This document shows positions 61,739 through 64,000 of a stretch of 64,000 nt of DNA, one piece after another. The position numbers were made by a program, and so were the translations under genes. The notes under the pieces were generated by a model. The model saw nothing but the letters and a program-made list of their open reading frames with translations. It did no database searches and was not told where the DNA came from. The stretch's first letter is position 1. Every line of letters starts with the position of its first letter. The stretch covers positions 1 to 64,000 of the forward strand of contig JALNWE010000005.1 of NCBI GenBank assembly GCA_023231065.1, read 5' to 3'. The DNA comes from Bacteroidales bacterium. GTDB lineage: Bacteria > Bacteroidota > Bacteroidia > Bacteroidales > FEN-979.

Positions 61739-63700
61739 ATGAAACAACCTTTTGATCCGCGGCGAAATCATGCCGAAACCCAGCAAAAAATTGGATATAT
61801 TACTCGAAAGAATGCAACCCAGGCCGATTACGACCGAATCTGTTTTATGTCGGGACTGGAAGTCCATCAACAATTGAAAACCCGGAAAAAACTTTTCTGC
61901 CGTTGCCCCTCAGGCATCTATCAGAAACCGGATGATTTTGATGCGGAACTGATCCGCCACATGCGTCCTACGCTGAGTGAACTGGGTGAATATGATGGTA
62001 CTGCATTGATGGAATTCCGCACCCGGAAGAATATCATCTACCGCATCAAGAACCAATCTGCCTGTACTTATGAAGTGGACGATACCCCTCCATTTCCTCT
62101 TAATATGGATGCCCTCGGGATTTCCATTGATATTGCCCTGTTGTCGAAAATGAAAGTTGTCGGGGAGGTCCACATCACTCGGAAACAATATCTGGATGGC
62201 TCTATCCCTACCGGATTTCAGCGTACGGCCATCATTGGGATTGAAGGGGAGATCGAACTGAAAAATAAAAAAGTCCGCCTCATCCAACTTAGCCTGGAAG
62301 AAGATGCTTGCAGGGAAGTGTCCGATATTGGCCACATAAGGGTTTTCCGTACTGACCGGCTGGGTATGCCCCTGATCGAAACGGTGACCTACCCTGATTT
62401 CAAAAACCCGGATGAAGTGAAAGAAGGCGCCGACTACATCCGTTTCCTTAACCGCAGCACAGGGAAGGTACTTACCGGGATAGGATCGACCCGGGCCGAC
62501 GTCAATGTGAGCTGCAAGGGCGGTACAAGGGTTGAAATAAAAGGGGTATCCCATACCAGCTGGATGCCTGAACTTACCCACAACGAAGCCTTTCGCCAAT
62601 GGGCTTTACTGGCGATCAAAGAGATCTTGAACGCGAAAGTCAAAGATAAAACCAGTTGGAAAATTTCATGGAAAGAGGTCAAACCAAAAGATTTTAAACT
62701 TGAGAACCTGGGCGTCCCGAAAAATTCAACGCTGAAAGTTTATATTGTCAATCTGCCACAGTTCCAGGGCATTCTCTCTCATTTTACCCAACCGGGGAAG
62801 ATGTTTGCCGATGAATTTTCTGATCGGCTGAAAGTTATTGCATGCCTGGAAAAACCCAATATGGTACATTCAGAAATGTTTGACGATATCGTGGGCGAAA
62901 AGGCCTGGACGAAAGTTCGTTCTTTATTGGGAAGTAAGGATGGGGATGCACAGATCATTTTCTGGGGACCGGAAGACGATATTAAAACCGCCCTGGAAAC
63001 GATCGAAGAAAGAGGTAAGATGGCTTTTACGGGAGTGCCTAACGAAACCCGTAAATCCTTTGAAGACGGTACCACCATTTTTGAACGTGTGCTTCCTGGC
63101 GCCGACCGGATGTATCCGGATACCGATTCAGCCCCGATCCCTTTGGATGATGCTGCTATTGATGAAGCGATCAAGCGCCTCCCGGAAGTGGTTTCAACCC
63201 GTATTCGCCAACTCATAGAATGGAAGGTCCCGGAAGATACCCATACTTATATCCTGAAAAACAACCTGGTCCCTATCCTTGAAAAGGCCCAGACTGAATT
63301 ACAGGTGCCTGCCCGCTTTACGGCGACCTTGTTAGCGCATACATTAAAACACATCCAGGGACATAATCCTGCTTTGCCCGAATTTACTTATGAAAAAGTA
63401 TATGATCTGTTGCAATATATTGTAAAACAACATCTTGATTTGGCTATCGCCAGGCAAATATTGCTCCATTTGTACCAGCATCCGAAAATGGATTTTGATT
63501 CCATTTTAACGACCCTGAACTTCAAACCAATCCCCGAATCTGAAATCCTGGGTAAAATCCCGTTCCTTGTAAGGAAGTATAAGGAAATAAGGACTTCAAA
63601 AGAGGAGAGCGCCGGCCATCGCTGGGTCATGGGTAATCTCAGGAAAATAGCTACAGGCAACATATCGCTTAGGGAACTAAGCCAAAGAATTGACAAGTGA
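61739..63700 (+). CDS. gatE: Archaeal-type glutamyl-tRNA(Gln) amidotransferase subunit E
   Basis: A 653-residue GatE, the tRNA-binding and kinase subunit of the GatDE amidotransferase that turns Glu-tRNA(Gln) into Gln-tRNA(Gln). The GatB/E core spans about 36-300: GLEVHQQLKTRKKLFCRCPS, HMRPTLSELGEYDGTAL, DDTPPFPLN, STRADVNVS and RVEIKGV. Unlike GatB it has an insertion of the GAD (AspRS-like) type at about 335-440 (GILSHFTQPGKMFADEFSDR, ERGKMAFTGVPNETRKS), then DGTTIFERVLPGADRMYPDTD and a helical tail domain to the end. Length and these features match GatE, not GatB. gatD follows 40 bases later. The family is known almost only from archaea, so horizontal transfer is likely. Confidence 0.9.
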   Translation: MKQPFDPRRNHAETQQKIGYITRKNATQADYDRICFMSGLEVHQQLKTRKKLFCRCPSGIYQKPDDFDAELIRHMRPTLSELGEYDGTALMEFRTRKNIIYRIKNQSACTYEVDDTPPFPLNMDALGISIDIALLSKMKVVGEVHITRKQYLDGSIPTGFQRTAIIGIEGEIELKNKKVRLIQLSLEEDACREVSDIGHIRVFRTDRLGMPLIETVTYPDFKNPDEVKEGADYIRFLNRSTGKVLTGIGSTRADVNVSCKGGTRVEIKGVSHTSWMPELTHNEAFRQWALLAIKEILNAKVKDKTSWKISWKEVKPKDFKLENLGVPKNSTLKVYIVNLPQFQGILSHFTQPGKMFADEFSDRLKVIACLEKPNMVHSEMFDDIVGEKAWTKVRSLLGSKDGDAQIIFWGPEDDIKTALETIEERGKMAFTGVPNETRKSFEDGTTIFERVLPGADRMYPDTDSAPIPLDDAAIDEAIKRLPEVVSTRIRQLIEWKVPEDTHTYILKNNLVPILEKAQTELQVPARFTATLLAHTLKHIQGHNPALPEFTYEKVYDLLQYIVKQHLDLAIARQILLHLYQHPKMDFDSILTTLNFKPIPESEILGKIPFLVRKYKEIRTSKEESAGHRWVMGNLRKIATGNISLRELSQRIDK

Positions 63701-63740
63701 TATTTGATAATTAAGAACATACAACGAACCGACTAAAGAA

Positions 63741-64000
63741 ATGAGTGAAGATATTTTTCAGGGCTATAAAGGCCATGCTCTCGAAGTACTACAAAAATAC
63801 AATGCCCGCGTATGGGCAAAAGTGAGGGTTGATTCATCCAGGGGTGTATTTGAAGGTACCATTTTACCCCGCGCTGAAAACACCGACGATAAACACCTTG
63901 TGCTTAAAATCTTTACCGGCTATAACATAGGTGTTTCCATCGATGGCATCTCAAATATCACGGAACTTGGATATAAAAAAGCAGTTTATAAAATTCCGGA
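63741..64000 (+). CDS. gatD: Glutamyl-tRNA(Gln) amidotransferase subunit D, N-terminal part (cut by window edge)
   Basis: The first 86 codons of a gene that runs off the right edge. They start MSEDIFQGYKGHALEVLQKY and continue with GVFEGTILPRAENTDDKHLV and TGYNIGVSIDGI, which match the N-terminal beta domain of GatD (GYKG, YEG.LMPR, D.HIVLKL..GYNIGI). In GatD this part precedes an L-asparaginase-type domain that frees ammonia from glutamine; that domain must lie outside the window. Placement right behind gatE, same strand, supports the call. Confidence 0.85.
   Translation, partial: MSEDIFQGYKGHALEVLQKYNARVWAKVRVDSSRGVFEGTILPRAENTDDKHLVLKIFTGYNIGVSIDGISNITELGYKKAVYKIP

Noticed and set aside
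61910..62599. 229-codon minus-strand open frame
   Set aside because: Antisense shadow of the strongly conserved gatE coding sequence.

Overview
This 64 kb window is chromosomal DNA from a member of the Bacteroidota, probably an anaerobic or micro-aerobic Bacteroidales-like lineage; I cannot name a genus. The evidence is a type A type-IX-secretion sorting tail on a giant secreted protein, a gldFG pair, a DUF2723 (TMEM260-type) protein, Bacteroidota-style LptD/OstA proteins, and many copies of the Bacteroidota -7 promoter element TAnnTTTG just upstream of genes. I see no rRNA, tRNA, CRISPR array, prophage or intact insertion sequence, and no gene-free stretch longer than 300 bases.

Layout. 0-3 kb (minus strand): the end of a surface-polysaccharide cluster (sugar transferase, DegT-type aminotransferase) and purC. 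3-9.5 kb: a 1751-residue secreted C39-like peptidase/beta-rich protein and phoH. 9.6-16 kb (plus): SAM hydrolase-like gene, mgsA, gldF, gldG, a DUF4340-like gene and a flippase. 16-31 kb: gdhA, then a redox island in which nuoE-like, nuoF-like and a GltD-NuoG fusion gene are bracketed by two homologous proteins that join receiver-like domains to a PEP-synthase/PPDK-type ATP-binding domain. 31-35.6 kb: a small Y1 (RAYT-like) transposase, then a minus-strand run gpmA - PPP-family phosphatase - degenerate PPDK. 35.7-41 kb: DUF2723 protein, deacetylase, radC, birA. 41-47 kb: outer-membrane-like protein, an unlisted 40-residue lipoprotein, ung, a di-haem peroxidase, and the run tgt-lptG-ispE. 47-54.6 kb: glycosyltransferase, ECF sigma factor, hutU, a hypothetical gene, and a sigma / anti-sigma-like / CHAT-protease operon. 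54.6-61.6 kb: ridA, lptD, amidase, Mce/MlaD and an OstA/LptA-like gene. 61.7 kb to the end: gatE and the start of gatD.

How the parts fit. The central island looks like a soluble NAD(P)H/ferredoxin oxidoreductase with dedicated nucleotide-binding signalling proteins, next to glutamate dehydrogenase and close to three-carbon phosphate metabolism (mgsA, gpmA, PPDK-like). Envelope functions recur across the window (lptG, lptD, OstA, Mce, amidase, flippase, gld genes).

The two strongest points for follow-up are the archaeal-type GatDE amidotransferase pair in a Bacteroidota genome and the oxidoreductase island flanked by receiver-PPDK hybrid proteins. A third is a scatter of heptanucleotide tandem repeats placed almost always just after stop codons. 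Start codons were corrected in several genes using the -7 element, signal peptides or family length; these changes are stated in the entries.
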